A stretch of DNA of 64,000 nt from contig NC_088646.1 in the NCBI RefSeq assembly GCF_964019385.1, positions 42,219,908 to 42,283,907 of the forward strand, written 5' to 3'. The notes under the pieces were generated by a model, which was not told the origin of the DNA, did no database searches, and worked only from the letters and a program-made list of their open reading frames with translations. The stretch comes from Sycon ciliatum. Lineage: Eukaryota; Porifera; Calcarea; Leucosolenida; Sycettidae. Every line of letters begins with the position of its first letter. Position 1 is the stretch's first letter. Positions 45,328-56,706 of this stretch are shown piece after piece. Position numbers and translations under genes: made by a program.

Positions 45328-45623
45328 CCGTATTATCTCTAATATAAGCACGGTCCTTTATTTTTTCAATGTACCTCCGTCCCGTGCTACTAATGGAGAC
45401 GTTCCTTTATTGGAGACTGTTCCATTATTATTTCAACCTCATTTCAGAGGCATGTTGCCATGCCAAATTCGTGTATGACACACACATTTCAGGGTTTTTT
45501 TCGCCGACACGGATAATGAATTTACACAGTGTGCTTATAATGGAGACTGAGCACTTTATTTTTTGAATGCCGCCCCAAGGTGTTCTATTATTGGAGACTG
45601 TGCTTATATTAGAGATAATACGG
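45328..45623. mobile_element. 296-bp MITE with CCGTATTATCTCTAATATAAGC ends
   Basis: Left CCGTATTATCTCTAATATAA and the exact inverted match at the right, flanked by TA. It starts 31 bp after the exon donor. The ends share CCGTA and ATAAGC with the pogo element at 23369. Confidence 0.88.
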
Positions 45624-45699
45624 TACGTTGAGGTTGGTGTGGTGGAGTGCTGTGTTGGCAGGCGCGTGCACCGTATGAGTTTTTTGGTGTCTGGAAACC

Positions 45700-46940
45700 A
45701 CCTTTTTTCGGGCAATCTTGCCATAGGAAAAGCGTGCCTACGCTCGTACTGGATTGGTTATCCTGCATACGCGTCGATCGACGGGCAGTTTACAGTACAG
45801 TGACTATGTCCTTATTTCGAAGTGAGAGAGAGTTGCTTTGCATGCAGTTCGAAATACAATATTCTCTCTTTCTTCAGTGGAGAGTAGCCACAGAGAGATC
45901 GATCTCTAGCTCTGGTTCGCTCCTGGATTGGCGATGACGTTCAAGAAATCCGTTTGTCTCGAAATTTGAGTCAAGCACGCGCGATGCAAGTCAGTTCAAG
46001 GATATGATTGACGATATCTCCTTCCAAACTGTTGACTCAAATCAAGATGACAGCCTTTCGTTCTCGCTCATGTGCGCAGCATAGATGTTCGTCAAAAACG
46101 TTGTCGACTGGAAGACGTAAAATGTGCGTCCATGATCCACTTGCGCTGCTTCAGAACGAAGCGCAGCTCCGGCCGCGACTCAAGGGCTCGGGGCTTCGCT
46201 TTTCTCCCGCGAGCTTCCATCGAAGCAAGGTCCATAGCTCTTTATTGAAATCATGTAGGACATTGCCAATACATGCCGAAAACTTCGTCATAAGAACAGA
46301 AAGAAAGATACGTTGAATATAAGCTGTGTTTTGATGAAACAAACATGCCTGCATGGAGTAGATTCGTGAAGTACCATACACATAGTGTTATACTTATAGA
46401 CTGTAGTGTATACATGTAGCCTGGGCGGCTAGGCCTATCAAACTTTTACGGGTTCAATATGACAAACATGTACAGTGCATATGAGTACATTTTAAATTTG
46501 CACCGTCTTTGCAAATACTTTTTGAAGTGCTGCTGATAACCCGTACCCGTTTTTTCCTGCTACCGGTTATACATGTACATGTAGATCTACCAACATTTCC
46601 ATGTAACATCGTCCCCTCCCTAGCCCTCCATTCCTCATTACTCTTATTTCTATCCTTTCTACCCCCGTACCTGGTGCCCTCTCAGACGCGTTTGTGCTGG
46701 CATGATCTGATGATAGCAGTCGGACGAGCCCCGCATCTCATCAGCACCAGTGTTCATTGGTGCCCTGCACCCCTGATCTTGAGTCCCCCCCCCCCCCCCA
46801 GTCTCCTCCCTAGCCCTCGCCGTTATCTCCGACGGGATGTTCGGGGATGTGCATGCACATGTGCACAAATACATACTTATACAGTGGGTCTACAGAAAAA
46901 TATTACCAACTCTAGAAACCCCCCTTTCAAGACTCGGTGC
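45700..46940. other. Intron sequence with poly(C) tract
   Basis: No gene or clear element seen. A C-rich tract (about 13 C) sits near 46787-46799. A single unit like the 21-bp satellite (GGTTGGTGTGGTGGAGTGCT) appears at 45634, outside the main array. Confidence 0.4.
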
Positions 46941-46951
46941 ACGCCACTGGT

Positions 46952-48690
46952 TGGTGTAGTGGAGTGCTGTGTTGGTGTAGTGGAGTGCTGTGTTGGTGTG
47001 GTGGAGTGCTGTGTTGGTGTAGTGGAGTGCTGTGTTGGTGTAGTGGAGTGCTGTGTTGGTGTAGTGGAGTGCTGTGTTGGTGTAGTGGAGTGCTGTGTTG
47101 GTGTAGTGGAGTGCTGTGTTGGTGTGGTGGAGTGCTGTGTTGGTGTGGTGGAGTGCTGTGTTGGTGTGGTGGAGTGCTGTGTTGGTGTGGTGGAGTGCTG
47201 TGTTGGTGTGGTGGAGTGCTGTGTTGGTGTGGTGGAGTGCTGTGTTGGTGTGGTGGAGTGCTGTGTTGGTGTGGTAGAGTGCTGTGTTGGTGTGGTGGAG
47301 TGCTGTGTTGGTGTGGGTGAATGCTGTGTTGGTGTGGTGGAGTGCTGTGTTGGTGTAGTGGAGTGCTGTGTTGGTGTAGTGGAGTGCTGTGTTGGTGTGG
47401 TGGAGTGCTGTGTTGGTGTGGTGGAGTGCTGTGTTGGTGTGGTGGAGTGCTGTGTTGGTGTAGTGGAGTGCTGTGTTGGTGTAGTGGAGTGCTGTGTTGG
47501 TGTAGTGGAATGCTGTGTTGGTGTGGTGGAGTGGTGTGTTGGTGTGGTAGAGTGCTGTGTTGGTGTAGTGGAGTGCTGTGTTGGTGTGGTGGAGTGCTGT
47601 GTTGGTGTGGTGGAGTGCTGTGTTGGTGTGGTGGAGTGCTGTGTTGGTGTGGTAGAGTGCTGTGTTGGTGTGGTGGAGTGCTGTGTTGGTGTGGTGGAGT
47701 GCTGTGTTGGTGTGGGTGAATGCTGTGTGGGTGTGGTGGAGTGCTGTGTTGGTGTAGTGGAGTGCTGTGTTGGTGTGGTGGAGTGCTGTGTTGGTGTGGT
47801 GGAGTGCTATTTTGGTGTGGTGGAGTGCTGTGTTGGTGTGGTGGAGTGCTGTGTTGGTATAGTGGAGTGCTGTGTTGGTGTGGTGAAGTGGTGTGTTGGT
47901 GTAATGGAGTGCTGTGTTGGTGTGGTAGAGTGCTGTGTTGGTGTGGTGAAGTGCTGTGTTGGTGTAGTGAAGTGCTGTGTTGGTGTAGTGGAGTGCTGTG
48001 TTGGTGTAGTGGAGTGCTGTGTTGGTGTGGTGGAGTGCTGTGTTGGTGTGGTGGAGTGCTGTGTTGGTGTGTTGGAGTGCTGTGTTGGTGTGGTGGAGTG
48101 CTGTGTTGGTGTAGTGGAGTGCTGTGTTGGTGTAGTGGAGTGCTGTGTTGGTGTGTTGGAGTGCTGTGCTGGTGTGGTGGAGTGCTGTGTTGGTGTGGTG
48201 GAATGCTGTGTTGGTGTGGTGGAATGCTGTGTTGGTGTGGTGGAGTGCTGTGTTGGTGTGGTGGAGTGCTGTGTTGGTGTGGTAGAGTGCTGTGTTGGTG
48301 TGGTGGAGTGCTGTGTTGGTGTGGTGGAGTGCTGTGTTGGTGTGGTGAAGTGCTGTGTTGGTGTGGTGGAGTGCTGTGTTGGTGTGATGGAGTGCTGTGT
48401 TGGTGTGGTGGAGTGCTGTGTTGGTGTGGTGGAGTGCTGTGTTGGTGTGGTGGAGTGCTGTGTTGGTGTGGTGGAGTGCTGTGTTGGTGTAGTGGAGTGC
48501 TGTGTTGGTGTGGTGGAGTGCTGTGTGGGTGTAGTGGAGTGCTGTGTTGGTGTGGTGGAGTGCTGTGCTGTGTTGGTGTAGTGGAGTGCTGTGTTGGTGT
48601 GGTGGAGTGCTGTGTTGGTGTGGTGGAGTGCTGTGTTGGTGTGGTGGAGTGCTGTGTTGGTGTGGTGGAGTGCTGTGTTGGTCTAGTGTT
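46952..48690. repeat. 21-bp satellite, about 82 copies, open in all six frames
   Basis: The unit GTTGGTGTGGTGGAGTGCTG+T (with TAGTGG/TGGTGG variants) is a multiple of three and lacks stops in every frame. It therefore yields very long ORFs on both strands (a Val-Glu-Cys-Cys-Val-Gly-Val heptad on +, His-Ser-Thr-Pro-Pro-His-Gln on -). It lies inside a DHX34 intron, and codon logic is fully explained by the repeat, so I do not call a gene. Confidence 0.95.
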
Positions 48691-48943
48691 ACCTGCCACC
48701 ACCGTACTTCTGCTGAGGCTAATTGGCCTCTTATGATGCTTTTGCAATGATGCAATATCCAAAGTTCTAAACATCTACATGCATAATTGTTAGTGCTGCC
48801 GATTCTACGCGGTGTGTGTGCGTGCGTGCGTGCGTGTGTGCGTGTGTGTGTGCGTGCGTGTGCATGTGCATGGGCGTGCATGCGTGCGCGCGTACATGTG
48901 TGTGTGGGTGTTTGGCCTCATGATTTCACAGATACTGTTTCAG

Positions 48944-49004
48944 GTTTACCGAGTCATGCAAGCAAAGGAGGTGTGATTGTCAATGATTATTTGACTTTCA
49001 ACTG
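48944..49004 (+). CDS. DHX34: DHX34 coding exon (61 bp)
   Basis: Acceptor CTGTTTCAG ends at 48943 and donor GTATGT starts at 49005. It encodes GLPSHASKGGVIVNDYLTFN and the first two bases of Cys. KGG-x-V-(T/N)-D-(F/Y)-LT-(Y/F)-NC is conserved in DHX34. A GT-rich tract precedes the acceptor. Confidence 0.88.
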
Positions 49005-49514
49005 GTATGTATTGGCTATTCAAGATTCTCTGCTCTACGTTACGGGAGCAGGATGCAAAGAATTGCTTGTTCACTCTACTCGTTCCCGTAATGTATGAGG
49101 AACCTGTTCTTTGGCTCTACGTTAATGCTAAAATCATGTGGATTGTGTACTGGGAATTTCCCGCTCCAAGTGTGTCAGCTTTCTCCCTAATTTGAATGAT
49201 ACGCTGCAGATCCATATGAGCTTGTATGCATTTTCTCTGCACGTGCCACCACGTAGAGAACCTCATGACCACGTAGAAATCTGGACTTAACATGCGAAGC
49301 TGTAGACTCTAACCGAAATACCTGTTCTCTACATGATTTCTTTACGTTTCACGTTGAGCAAAACCTATATTGTTTGCCTTTTTCTTAGAAAAATGGTAAA
49401 AGTTTGAAGACAAAAATGACCGTCACCACCAAGTCTTGAATGAGGGATCCTCGTTTATGGCCAGCGATGCTATACCACAAAGCTATGGTGTAGTTGAAGT
49501 ACATTACACATATG

Positions 49515-50236
49515 GTCTAAAAATCAAGATTGCATTACCTGTAGTCTTCAGGGTGCTCAGTCGAATGGTCTTGGTTGGAGGAAGCAGAGACACTCCCTTC
49601 TTCATATATTCCCAATCGAACCCCGCACACTTCTGCTGAAACTGGGTGACTGCGCCATACTACAGTCCATTCATAAAAAGATGGGCCCTGGCTCTTGCGA
49701 CCTCCCGTATTTGGCGATTTTTCGTGATTTCATCGTACACAGTGCAGTGCTGCGAACTTTGAAATTTGAAAAAGGGTCCAAAAAGGGTACCTGAACTGGG
49801 GTTCGAACCGCACAGGCGGAGTCAAACGGCCTGGATTTTGATGGTTTTTCCCAATTCAGTGCTTTTGGGGCAGAACCTGGTTGAAATCCTATTCTTGCTA
49901 TGGCTTGCTTTTTGGACAAAAAAACTTCAGAAACATAATTGGAAGAGGATTCCAAAGGGGAAGGCAGAAAACAATTCTAAAATAACTCAAAGTTTGACCC
50001 ATTTATGCCCAAAAGCTTAGAAGCCCTTCTTTTTCTGAATGGACTGTAGTTAGGGATTTGTGTGGGAAATGTCACTGAAAGCGCCACTTCGTTCTTACAG
50101 AAGGGTGGAATGTGAAGCTCCCAGAATCCGTAGTCTTCTGGATACTGAGTCAAATGGTCTGGGCCCGAGGAGGCCGGGATATGGCGCTCGGCCTATATTT
50201 CTAATTGAACGCAGTCCCATACGCCGTCCTATACTG
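49515..50236. mobile_element. Diverged foldback element copy with nested MITE
   Basis: The left arm resembles 11890-12180 (GTAGTCTTCAGGGTGCTCAG, TCGAATGGTCTTGG, then GAAATGTCACTGAAAGCGCC). It is interrupted at CCATACTA by the 384-bp MITE. A matching right-end piece is at 51227-51262, so the 12-bp satellite may have grown inside it. Confidence 0.7.
49663..50046. mobile_element. MITE with CAGTCCATTCA ends, copy 2
   Basis: Ends CAGTCCATTCA and TGAATGGACTG with TA on both sides. Reverse orientation relative to 15444-15839. Confidence 0.9.
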
Positions 50237-50301
50237 AAAATATTACCGATACATACATAACTCATCTGATCATCGTGCCTGTGCAGTGCACCATACAGGT
50301 T

Positions 50302-50488
50302 CAGTCAACTTCGCTTATAACGACACTCGACGGGGCATCAAAAAAAGTGTCCTTATTCGCGAAGTGTCGTTATACCCGAAGTCTCATTATGTATTACAGT
50401 TGGATGGAACTTTGCCCTGGGCATAGACATTCTGTCGTTATTCGCGAATTGTCGTTATATCCACAGTCGTTATTAGCGAAGTTGACTG
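50302..50488. mobile_element. 187-bp MITE with CAGTCAACTTCGC ends
   Basis: CAGTCAACTTCGCTTATAAC at the left and its inverted counterpart GCGAAGTTGACTG at the right. Internal TTCGCGAA and TCGTTATA motifs repeat. No clear target duplication. Confidence 0.75.
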
Positions 50489-50651
50489 CAATAATCTGCA
50501 GTACCTGTAGCTCGAGTGCAGTGACACAGCATCCCATAAGGAATTCATACCCCCCTTCAGTGGATACTGTATGATTTTGAATATTAGACATATTCTTCGT
50601 TTCAAATGTATTCGGAAAAGAACATTGATTCGCTTCTCTGAGCCTTTGTTT

Positions 50652-51226
50652 CAGCCGTACATTCAGCCCTACATTCAGCCGTACATTCAGCCGTACATTC
50701 AGCCGTACATTCAGCCGTACATTCAGCCCTACATTCAGCCGTACATTCAGCCGTACATTCAGCCGTACATTCAGCCGTACATTCAGCCGTACATTCAGCC
50801 GTACATTCAGCCGTACATTCAGCCCTACATTCAGCCCTACATTCAGCCGTACATTCAGCCGTACATTCAGCCGTACATTCAGCCGTACATTCAGCCGTAC
50901 ATTCAGCCGTACATTCAGCCCTACATTCAGCCGTACATTCAGCCGTACATTCAGCCGTACATTCAGCCCTACATTCAGCCCTACATTCAGCCCTACATTC
51001 AGCCCTACATTCAGCCCTACATTCAGCCCTACATTCAGTGTACATTCAGCCGTACATTCAGCCGTACATTCAGCCCTACATTCAGCCCTACATTCAGCCC
51101 TACATTCAGCCGTACATTCAGCCGTACATTCAGCCCTACATTCAGCCCTACATTCAGCCGTACATTCAGCCCTACATTCAGCCCTACATTCAGCCCTACA
51201 TTCAGCCCTACATTCAGCCCTACATT
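50652..51226. repeat. 12-bp satellite, about 48 copies
   Basis: Units TACATTCAGCCG and TACATTCAGCCC alternate in blocks. One short unit (TACATTCAGTG near 51036) shifts the phase. The + frame gives Tyr-Ile-Gln-Pro repeats, an artefact. Confidence 0.97.
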
Positions 51227-51305
51227 TGACTCAGCACCCTGAAGACTGCTAGTAGTTGAATTGTTGTCTTCTTTTGTTCTTTTGTTGTTCATGCTGTGGT
51301 TCCAG

Positions 51306-51466
51306 TTTGCAGGCAACAACATCTGATGACTATGGTGGCGCTTTGATACGATTTTGGAAATGCCCAAGTTGTGATACAGCTTTGTTGGTCACGCCAGCAG
51401 ACCGTCTTGCACATGAGGAGATGTGCAATGTGGAGAAAGAATCAGATCCCGCTCATAGCAGCAAAG
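51306..51466 (+). CDS. DHX34: DHX34 coding exon (161 bp), first zinc-binding pair
   Basis: Acceptor TGGTTCCAG ends at 51305 and donor GTATGT starts at 51467. After completing Cys it encodes LQATTSDDYGGALIRFWKCP and SCDTALLVTPADRLAHEEMC. FW-CP-C...L-LTP-ER-AHE-x-C is the first of two C-x2-C/H-type motifs at the C-terminus of DHX34. It ends one base into a codon. Confidence 0.92.
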
Positions 51467-51532
51467 GTATGTGACATATGGTATTGTTGTTTTCACCATC
51501 ATTGTCCTACATACAGTTAGCAAGAGAGCATG

Positions 51533-51917
51533 TCTGAGGGTATGTTGGATTGGTTGGATCCGGATCCAGTCTATTGAGTGGGTCCTTTGGATCCACCAAG
51601 GTCCAATCAAACGCTGCCCTTGATCGAATCTGGGATTTTAGTGATTTTGAGGGTTTCCATGAGAGAAAGCAACGATTTCCGCATCATCTCTTTTATTCCC
51701 GCCATTCATCCACATATCACGTACAGAGTACTTTTTTTGGCAAAAAAGGATCTGGTGGATCCAGTGAACCCTGCTCCGGGTGAACCCTGCTCCCGGGGTA
51801 GTGTTGGTCGGATCCAAAATCCGTTGGATCTGGATGCGAATTCGTTGAAACGAACGTGCACGTATTGAGTGGATCTGATTGATCCGGATCCAGATCCAAC
51901 CAATCGAACATGCCCTG
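51533..51917. mobile_element. MITE rich in GGATCC motifs
   Basis: CTGAGGGTATGTTGGATTGG at the left and its inverted counterpart (CCAATCGAACATGCCCTGAG) at the right, each followed inward by TTGGATCCGGATCC-like sequence. Target duplication not resolved. Confidence 0.75.
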
Positions 51918-52129
51918 AGAGTAACCAAGCCGCTTGAAGAACGCTCCAAAGAGTGCGGAAACCAAGGGAAATAAAGGAGGCATGTTACCATTCAAGAACA
52001 CGTTTCTCATAATGTGTCAACGCTCCTTCCAGTCATGTTTCCCGCATGAAGTGGGGATAAAGTGAACTGAGTTGTAACAAGCATTATGGTTCAACACCTG
52101 ATTATCAAAGATAGCTCGACCCGTACCCC

Positions 52130-52170
52130 ACTTGCAACACTTGCAACACTTGCAACACTTGCAACAGCAT
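52130..52170. repeat. 10-bp tandem repeat
   Basis: Four copies of CACTTGCAAC. Confidence 0.9.
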
Positions 52171-52591
52171 ATCCAGCTTTGCACTATCTGCGTGAACAGC
52201 TGTCTTGTGTTGGAGGGGTTTAACCAAAGGCAGCTGAATACGTGTTTGTCTTGTGTTGGAGGGGTTTAACCAAAGGCAGCTGAATACGTGTTTGTCTTGT
52301 GTTGGAGGGGTTTAACCAAAGGCAGCTGAATACGTGTTTGTCTTGTGTTGGAGGGGTTTAACTAAAGGCAGCTGAATACGTGTTTGTCTTGTGTTGGAGG
52401 GGTTTAACTAAAGGCAGCTGAATACGTGTTTGTCTTGTTTTGGAGGGGTTTAACCAAAGGCAGCTGAATACGTGTTTGTCTTGTGTTGGAGGGGTTTAAC
52501 CAAAGGCAGCTGAATACGTGTTTGTCTTGTGTTGGAGGGGTTTAACCAAAGGCAGCTGAATACGTGTTTGTCTTGTGTTGGAGGGGTTTAG

Positions 52592-53555
52592 CCCTTTATG
52601 TACCAGCCATCTAATGTATGTAAGGGGCTATCGCAGCCAAAGAAGCAACCATGGTATGAAATCTAGACTACTTTTGTATATGCAAGTTGTGTTTTCCTGA
52701 CTCCATATGTATCACTGCACCCAGGTAAGCATGGATATTGGTACAGCATGCAGTAGTATATGAAGGCCGTAGTTGGAATACCAAAGATACGCGCCAATTG
52801 TGCATATTTCTGACCAACCAGGGTATCACAAACAAATAGACTGAGAATTAGTTTGTGCTCGTGTACTGGGAACATAGGGACAAAAAACCTCATAGGCGTT
52901 GTCTCAGTGCATGAAGAGTAACAACATACCAGGGAAATGGTCATATTTTCACACATTTGAGGTAAAACAATTGGTTCAAAATTTTGAATTCTTGTCTCAG
53001 ATTCGAAATCTATATTTTTCTTCATCTACTCACATCCAGCGTCAGGTAAGTGAAAGAGAAGACAAGAAGCAATCGCTGGCTGGTGAATTACGCCTGCCTT
53101 GACGATTTTAGGCCATCGCTGCCCTCCCTCTCGCTCCTGTTTTGAGAGCGAATACTGCGATGGGATCAGCGATACAAATTTTCAATTTTGAGTCGCATTC
53201 CGCGATGATATCGCCACAGCCGATCTCTCCAATCGTCCACCACGTCTAGAAGACGTCGACATGACCTAGAACAAGCTACATCTTCTCTACAAGCAGAGAA
53301 ACTGAGCGAGAACACGATCGAAACAGCGACAATTGTTTGCGCTGAAAAGCATACTTTTGAACGCGTTCGTTCTCCATACTTTCAAATGGCAACCTACCCA
53401 TATCATACATCAAAATTTTCAGTGGGATCTCAGCTGTCAAGCGCAAAAACCCGCGGGTCGATCAGAGCTACGGCGGCGGGGAACGGCGAGCTTGATTGGA
53501 GTGCAGCGAACCGTACCATATGGTACGGTTCGAGATGGGGCTGGTACACAAAGGG
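52592..53555. mobile_element. piggyBac-like MITE (family 3), copy A
   Basis: Ends CCCTTTATGTACCAGCC and GGCTGGTACACAAAGGG. Flanks are TTAG (left, apparently mutated TTAA) and TTAA (right). A perfect 26-bp palindrome lies at 53507-53532, 23 bp from the right end. No coding capacity recognised. Confidence 0.85.
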
Positions 53556-54019
53556 TTAACCAAAGGCAGCTGAATACGTGTTTGTCTTGTGTTGGAGGGG
53601 TTTAACCAAAGGCAGCTGAATACGTGTTTGTCTTGTGTTGGAGGGGTTTAACCAAAGGCAGCTGAATACGTGTTTGTCTTGTGTTGGAGGGGTTTAACCA
53701 AAGGCAGCTGAATACGTGTTTGTCTTGTGTTGGAGGGGTTTAACCAAAGGCAGCTGAATACGTGTTTGTCTTGTGTTGGAGGGGTTTAACCAAAGGCAGC
53801 TGAATACGTGTTTGTCTTGTTTTGGAGAGGTTTAACCAAAGGCAGCTGAATACGTGTTTGTCTTGTGTTGGAGGGGTTTAACCAAAGGCAGCTGAATACG
53901 TGTTTGTCTTGTGTTGGAGGGGTTTAACCAAAGGCAGCTGAATACGTGTTTGTCTTGTGTTGGAGGGGTTTAACCAAAGGCAGCTGAATACGTGTTTGTC
54001 TTGTGTTGGAGGGGTTTAA

Positions 54020-54634
54020 CCCTCTCAGTGCCACGGGCGACTTTAGTCGCCCAACATGAGTATGTGTGTACAAATAAATTCGTATCTCCACTTCTACACA
54101 CAGAAGAGTTACAAACGACCACTCTACGTGTTCAGGAAGACCTTGGCTATCGACTCATCACATCGTTTTGTGTCCGTGAGGATAGATATCGCCAGGGCGA
54201 AGCTTGAAGCGCGCGCGCTCGGACAAACAATTGTCGCCCGTAGAAAACATGACGTATGCGCATCGCGGGTTTCTCTATTTCTTTCGCGGCAACCCATGCG
54301 TATTGGGTATCAAAACATCGAGATTTTCAGCGGCTTTCAGGCCAACTTTGTCCGAATTCCGTGCGTTGAAAGTTGACTGCACTGCGATCGATCGCGCGCG
54401 TGAGAAAGTGCGGATGCTACGAAAATGCAGAAAACGGACTTCGCTCAGGCGCCCTCGCGAGGAAGACTATTTTCGCTGCATATTCTCTTCACAGCTGTCT
54501 GCCTGGCCATGATATCTTTCCAGAGAGCCATCGTTTGTAAAGATCCGTGGATATACAGCTGAGCTATGAAAAATTTGAGTTCAGCTCAACTCAGAAAAAT
54601 TTGAATTTTTCTGACCCCCTTGGCACTGAAAGGG
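54020..54634. mobile_element. piggyBac-like MITE (family 4)
   Basis: Flanked by TTAA at 54016-54019 and 54635-54638. Ends CCCTCTCAGTGCCA and TTGGCACTGAAAGGG. A near-perfect 18-bp palindrome GGGCGACTTTAGTCGCCC starts 15 bp from the left end. The equivalent position in the duplicated array (near 57170) has no insert. Confidence 0.87.
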
Positions 54635-55742
54635 TTAACCAAAGGCAGCTGAATACGTGTTTGTCTTGTGTTGGAGGGGTTTAACCAAAGGCAGCTGAAT
54701 ACGTGTTTGTCTTGTGTTGGAGGGGTTTACCCAAAGGCAGCTGAATACGTGTTTGTCTTGTGTTGGAGGGGTTTAACCAAAGGCAGCTGAATACGTGTTT
54801 GTCTTGTGTTGGAGGGGTTTAACCAAAGGCAGCTGAATACGTGTTTGTCTTGTGTTGGAGGGGTTTAACCAAAGGCAGCTGAATACGTGTTTGTCTTGTG
54901 TTGGAGGGGTTTAACCAAAGGCAGCTGAATACGTGTTTGTCTTGTGTTGGAGGGGTTTAACCAAAGGCAGCTGAATACGTGTTTGTCTTGTGTTGGAGGG
55001 GTTTAACCAAAGGCAGCTGAATACGTGTTTGTCTTGTGTTGGAGGGGTTTAACCAAAGGCAGCTGAATACGTGTTTGTCTTGTGTTGGAGGGGTTTACCC
55101 AAAGGCAGCTGAATACGTGTTTGTCTTGTGTTGGAGGGGTTTAACCAAAGGCAGCTGAATACGTGTTTGTCTTGTGTTGGAGGGGTTTAACCAAAGGCAG
55201 CTGAATACGTGTTTGTCTTGTGTTGGAGGGGTTTAACCAAAGGCAGCTGAATACGTGTTTGTCTTGTGTTGGAGGGGTTTAACCAAAGGCAGCTGAATAC
55301 GTGTTTGTCTTGTGTTGGAGGGGTTTAACCAAAGGCAGCTGAATACGTGTTTGTCTTGTGTTTGGAGGGGTTAACCAAAGGCAGCTGAATACGTGTTTGT
55401 CTTGTGTTGGAGGGGTTTAACCAAAGGCAGCTGAATACGTGTTTGTCTTGTTTTGGAGGGGTTTAACCAAAGGCAGCTGAATACGTGTTTGTCTTGTGTT
55501 GGAGGGGTTTACCCAAAGGCAGCTGAATACGTGTTTGTCTTGTGTTGGAGGGGTTTAACCAAAGGCAGCTGAATACGTGTTTGTCTTGTGTTGGAGGGGT
55601 TTAACCAAAGGCAGCTGAATACGTGTTTGTCTTGTGTTGGAGGGGTTTAACCAAAGGCAGCTGAATACGTGTTTGTCTTGTGTTGGAGGGGTTTAACCAA
55701 AGGCAGCTGAATACGTGTTTGTCTTGTGTTGGAGGGGTTTAG

Positions 55743-56706
55743 CCCTTTATGTACCAGCCATCTAATGTATGTAAGGGGCTATCGCAGCCAAAGAAGCAAC
55801 CATGGTATGAAATCTAGACTACTTTTGTATATGCAAGTTGTGTTTTCCTGACTCCATATGTATCACTGCACCCAGGTAAGCATGGATATTGGTACAGCAT
55901 GCAGTAGTATATGAAGGCCGTAGTTGGAATACCAAAGATACGCGCCAATTGTGCATATTTCTGACCAACCAGGGTATCACAAACAAATAGACTGAGAATT
56001 AGTTTGTGCTCGTGTACTGGGAACATAGGGACAAAAAACCTCATAGGCGTTGTCTCAGTGCATGAAGAGTAACAACATACCAGGGAAATGGTCATATTTT
56101 CACACATTTGAGGTAAAACAATTGGTTCAAAATTTTGAATTCTTGTCTCAGATTCGAAATCTATATTTTTCTTCATCTACTCACATCCAGCGTCAGGTAA
56201 GTGAAAGAGAAGACAAGAAGCAATCGCTGGCTGGTGAATTACGCCTGCCTTGACGATTTTAGGCCATCGCTGCCCTCCCTCTCGCTCCTGTTTTGAGAGC
56301 GAATACTGCGATGGGATCAGCGATACAAATTTTCAATTTTGAGTCGCATTCCGCGATGATATCGCCACAGCCGATCTCTCCAATCGTCCACCACGTCTAG
56401 AAGACGTCGACATGACCTAGAACAAGCTACATCTTCTCTACAAGCAGAGAAACTGAGCGAGAACACGATCGAAACAGCGACAATTGTTTGCGCTGAAAAG
56501 CATACTTTTGAACGCGTTCGTTCTCCATACTTTCAAATGGCAACCTACCCATATCATACATCAAAATTTTCAGTGGGATCTCAGCTGTCAAGCGCAAAAA
56601 ACCGCGGGTCGATCAGAGCTACGGCGGCGGGGAACGGCGAGCTTGATTGGAGTGCTGCGAACCGTACCATATGGTACGGTTCGAGATGGGGCTGGTACAC
56701 AAAGGG
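55743..56706. mobile_element. piggyBac-like MITE (family 3), copy B
   Basis: 964 bp, the same length as copy A, with only a couple of visible differences (56601 A for C; 56655 T for A). It has the same TTAG/TTAA flanks. The shared flank mutation shows copy B arose by duplication of the array with the element, not by new transposition. Confidence 0.9.

Noticed and set aside
46509-48881. 690-, 663- and 615-codon ORFs on both strands
   Set aside because: All are readings of the 21-bp satellite, which has no stop in any frame; the repeat explains them without selection for protein.
50571-51242. Tyr-Ile-Gln-Pro repeat protein and its shadows
   Set aside because: 12-bp satellite; both strands and several frames are open for trivial reasons.
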